64,000 bases of DNA from Bacillus pseudomycoides (GTDB lineage: Bacteria; Bacillota; Bacilli; Bacillales; Bacillaceae_G): assembly GCF_022811845.1 (NCBI RefSeq), contig NZ_CP064266.1:372001-436000 (forward strand). Reading direction: 5' to 3'. A model generated the notes under the pieces. The model was given only the letters and a program-made list of their open reading frames with translations, ran no database searches and was not told the DNA's origin. Both the position numbers and the translations under genes were made by a program. Positions 61,708 through 64,000 of this stretch are shown here, one piece after another (positions within the stretch are counted from its first letter, which is position 1; each line of letters begins with the position of its first letter).

Positions 61708-62667
61708 CTACTCTTTTGCTTTTTGCGAAACCACTTTTTCGTAAGAAAGTAAACCATCAATAATAACTTGATTCAATTTAGCTACTGTTTCTTTATCAGT
61801 CTTCCCTTTTTTTATTGTTTGTATAGTTACTGATGCATACGTATATATTTTTTTTACATCCTCACGTTTAATTAATTTCCCTTCTTTTTCAATTGCCTTC
61901 CACTCCTGTTCAAGTGCTGCTACCTCTTTAGAATTACTTTTATCCCCAGATTCTATACCCGCCAAGTATTTTACAAAATGCATGTATAAGGGCTGCAACT
62001 TGCTTAACAATGGACCAGATTCTTTATCGTCTTTCAGCAATGCTTGATCTGTAATTTCCCACTTCTTTTTCAAAACTGATACTCCATCTTTTTTATACTT
62101 TCCAACTAATTGATCTACGGATTGCTCATTACTAGAAATTCCAACTACAAGTGAATACTTATCCTCATTCGGTTTAATAGCTGCTATGTTCCCGTTATCT
62201 TTCCACTCCTGAATAGCTGCTTGTCCTTTTTCTTCGGAAGAATAAAGACCACCTTGCACGAAATATAAGGTGATTGGTTCTAAGGCGGCGCTATTTCCCG
62301 ATTTCGGTTTTTCTGCTTTTTTCTCTTCAACCGTTACTTCTTTTTGCTCTGCTCTACTATTCTTTTCTCCACTTGTAACCGTAACTTCTCGAGCCGTACC
62401 TTGTCCCGTTAACAAGTGCAGCATTCCCATCCCTAACACTGTGCCAATAATAATCGCGGTAGCAACTGTGAAAATAAGTATATTACTCCATTTCTTGCGT
62501 TGCTGCCGAATAGACGGTAACTTGTTTTTTTGAAACGGAACTACATTTTGCGATGTTTCACTCTCCACTACCATCCAATCAAATTCTTCTTTTTCTTTCT
62601 TCTTTTCCTCATACTTTGCTTCCGTTCCATTTACTTTAACTGAGATTGTTCGTGATTGCTTGTCCAT
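61708..62667 (-). CDS. spoIIB: Stage II sporulation protein B (SPOR domain)
   Basis: 319 aa from the ATG at 62667 (MDKQSRTISVKVNGTE), GAGGTG upstream. Cytosolic N-terminus, one helix (LIFTVATAIIIGTVLGMGML, near 75), charged linker, and an external SPOR domain (LYFVQGGLYSSEEKGQAAIQ) that binds denuded septal glycan. SpoIIB helps start septal wall removal for engulfment. Between folC and maf as in B. subtilis. Confidence 0.9.
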   Translation of the reverse strand: MDKQSRTISVKVNGTEAKYEEKKKEKEEFDWMVVESETSQNVVPFQKNKLPSIRQQRKKWSNILIFTVATAIIIGTVLGMGMLHLLTGQGTAREVTVTSGEKNSRAEQKEVTVEEKKAEKPKSGNSAALEPITLYFVQGGLYSSEEKGQAAIQEWKDNGNIAAIKPNEDKYSLVVGISSNEQSVDQLVGKYKKDGVSVLKKKWEITDQALLKDDKESGPLLSKLQPLYMHFVKYLAGIESGDKSNSKEVAALEQEWKAIEKEGKLIKREDVKKIYTYASVTIQTIKKGKTDKETVAKLNQVIIDGLLSYEKVVSQKAKE

Positions 62668-62807
62668 ACCCTCACACCTCACCTCTTATCGTTGTCCGCA
62701 TCATAACATATTCCCTTCACACAAAAACGAGATATTTGTCGGAGAGGTTCGTCAAATTGTCCCATATAGTTATCCTATATGTATGCATTTGACTTCATTT
62801 GTAGAAC

Positions 62808-62847
62808 AAAAAACTAGGACAGCAAGTTGCTGTCCTAGTTTTTTTCA
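62808..62847 (-). terminator. Terminator after folC
   Basis: AACTAGGACAGC / GCTGTCCTAGTT stem then TTTTTGTTC on the minus strand; T-rich on both sides. Confidence 0.88.
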
Positions 62848-64000
62848 CGAATGTATTTTCGAACTTCCGAAATGAAGTAAAGAGAGCCTGTTATGATGAA
62901 AACATCATTTTCTTGTAGCGTCTTCATTTTTGTATCAATCGCTTCTTTCCAGTTCTCAAAAACTTGTTTTGTTTCTTTACTTGAATGAACAGCAAGTTCC
63001 TTAGCAGAAATTGCACGATCAAATGTAAATGTTGTGAAAATCATTTCATCTGCTACAGTTTCAAGTGGACCAACCATGTTGTCTAATTGCTTATCACCAA
63101 GAGCTGTAAATAAAACGATAACGTTTTCATCGTTATAATGAGCCTTCACCGTTTTCACAAGACTTGCAATTCCTTCAGGATTATGAGCACCATCTATAAT
63201 TACATCCGGTTTACTTTGCAATCGTTCAAATCGACCAATCCAATATGCTTCACTTAATCCTAAACGAATACGCTCTTCCTCTAGTAAGAATGATAGGTAT
63301 GTTTTCAGATACATAACCCCCATCAATGCTAATGCCGCATTTCCTACTTGATGACTTCCTTTCATTGAAATTCGAAATTCCTCAAACGAAGCAAAGGGAC
63401 AAGAAAAATTAAAGTGTTCCCCATCTGCATCAGAACGCTGGTGAATTACTGTAAATTGCTTTCCAAGTTCATAAAGGTTTGCATTTTTTTCTTTAGCAAC
63501 TTTTTGAATAACCTCAAGTGCTTCTTCATCCTGCACACCTGTAATAACAGGAACACCTGATTTAATAATGCCTGCTTTTTCATACGCAATTTCCGCTAGT
63601 GTATTCCCTAAAATATGCATGTGATCATGTCCAATATTTGTAATGATTGTTAGAACTGGATGAACCACGTTTGTAGAATCAAAGCGCCCACCAAGCCCTG
63701 TTTCAAACAAGACAATATCACAGAAATTTATTTTACCAAAGTAACAGATTGCCATTACTGTAATAATTTCAAATTCCGTTGCTTCTCCTAAATTTGTTTC
63801 ATCTAATTTTTCTACAACTGGTTTGACCATATTTACAAGTTCAGTTATTTCTTTATCTGTAATTGGTTCTCCATTTACGCCGATTCTTTCGTTAAATGTT
63901 TCAATATACGGAGACGTAAATGTTCCCACCTTATATTTTTCTGCCTCTAGCATATAGCGCATATACGTTAAAGTTGAGCCTTTTCCATTTGTTCCTGCAA
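62835..64000 (-). CDS. folC: Folylpolyglutamate synthase/dihydrofolate synthase (5' end outside window)
   Basis: At least 388 residues; the frame is open to the window edge. The last bases code for AGTNGKGSTLTYMRYMLEA, the FolC P-loop, so the true start lies beyond 64,000 and the ATG at 63962 is internal. Further motifs: FTSPYIETFNERIGVNG, LFETGLGGRFDSTN, TNIGHDHMHILGNT, and IDGAHNPEGI in the C-terminal Mur-ligase-like domain. Adds glutamate to folates. Confidence 0.95.
   Translation of the reverse strand, partial: AGTNGKGSTLTYMRYMLEAEKYKVGTFTSPYIETFNERIGVNGEPITDKEITELVNMVKPVVEKLDETNLGEATEFEIITVMAICYFGKINFCDIVLFETGLGGRFDSTNVVHPVLTIITNIGHDHMHILGNTLAEIAYEKAGIIKSGVPVITGVQDEEALEVIQKVAKEKNANLYELGKQFTVIHQRSDADGEHFNFSCPFASFEEFRISMKGSHQVGNAALALMGVMYLKTYLSFLLEEERIRLGLSEAYWIGRFERLQSKPDVIIDGAHNPEGIASLVKTVKAHYNDENVIVLFTALGDKQLDNMVGPLETVADEMIFTTFTFDRAISAKELAVHSSKETKQVFENWKEAIDTKMKTLQENDVFIITGSLYFISEVRKYIREKN

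Noticed and set aside
62835..63962. folC starting at 63962
   Set aside because: The P-loop AGTNGKGST lies upstream of this ATG in the same frame, so the gene continues past the window edge.

Overview
This is a 64 kb chromosomal window from a low-GC, endospore-forming Firmicute, almost certainly a member of the Bacillus cereus group. The evidence is the gene order (folC-spoIIB-maf-radC-mreBCD-minCD-spoIVFAB-rng-rplU-prp-rpmA-spo0B-obg, then pheA-nadR-nifS/nadBCA-safA, then bofC-ruvAB-queA-tgt-yajC-secDF, then recJ-apt-relA-dtd-hisS-aspS), the many sporulation genes, and two copies of a repeat matching my memory of the ~155-bp bcr1 element of that group. No database search was possible, so names rest on motif, length and synteny recognition.

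Layout. 1-3.4 kb (minus): TPR protein, MnmA, its cysteine desulfurase and CymR. 3.7-5.7 kb (plus): RarA and an RsfA-family regulator. 6-8.5 kb: TcdA (minus) and a peptide transporter (plus). 8.6-12.2 kb: aspS and hisS behind a T-box leader, plus a small HTH protein. 12.3-12.8 kb: a DUF2568 (YrdB-like) gene broken by a bcr1 copy. 13-18.7 kb: dtd, relA, apt, recJ. 18.8-24.6 kb: a cation-efflux protein, a second bcr1 copy, SecDF, ComN and SpoVB. 24.7-31.9 kb: small membrane proteins, queuosine and secretion genes (yajC, tgt, queA), ruvAB, an iron-regulated lipoprotein and bofC. 31.9-36 kb: a probable independent structured RNA, a membrane protein, a CoxA/YhcN lipoprotein and a repeat-rich safA that is frameshifted. 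36-41.4 kb: the NAD module (nadA, nadC, nadB opposite nifS-nadR). 41.5-43.1 kb: a MOSC protein and a frameshifted pheA. 43.2-49.7 kb: a Bce-type two-component system and ABC transporter with two paralogous permeases, lying between pheA and obg where B. subtilis has pheB. 49.8-64 kb: the conserved obg to folC cluster.

How it fits together. The window is mostly core chromosome: translation and tRNA modification, recombination, cell shape and division, NAD synthesis and spore formation. Accessory or changing parts are the bcr1 insertions, the Bce-type cassette, the orphan Fur-controlled siderophore-binding protein, the peptide transporter and the safA minisatellites. Three genes are interrupted here (DUF2568, safA, pheA). 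The last two carry single-base changes in or beside T/A homopolymers, so sequencing error must be excluded before they are called true mutations.

The most interesting items are the compact RNA at about 32,045-32,165 with its own promoter and terminator, the bcr1-disrupted gene, a perfect 9-1-9 palindrome at the relA transcription start, and a Bce-type operator half embedded in the last codons of the sensor kinase gene.
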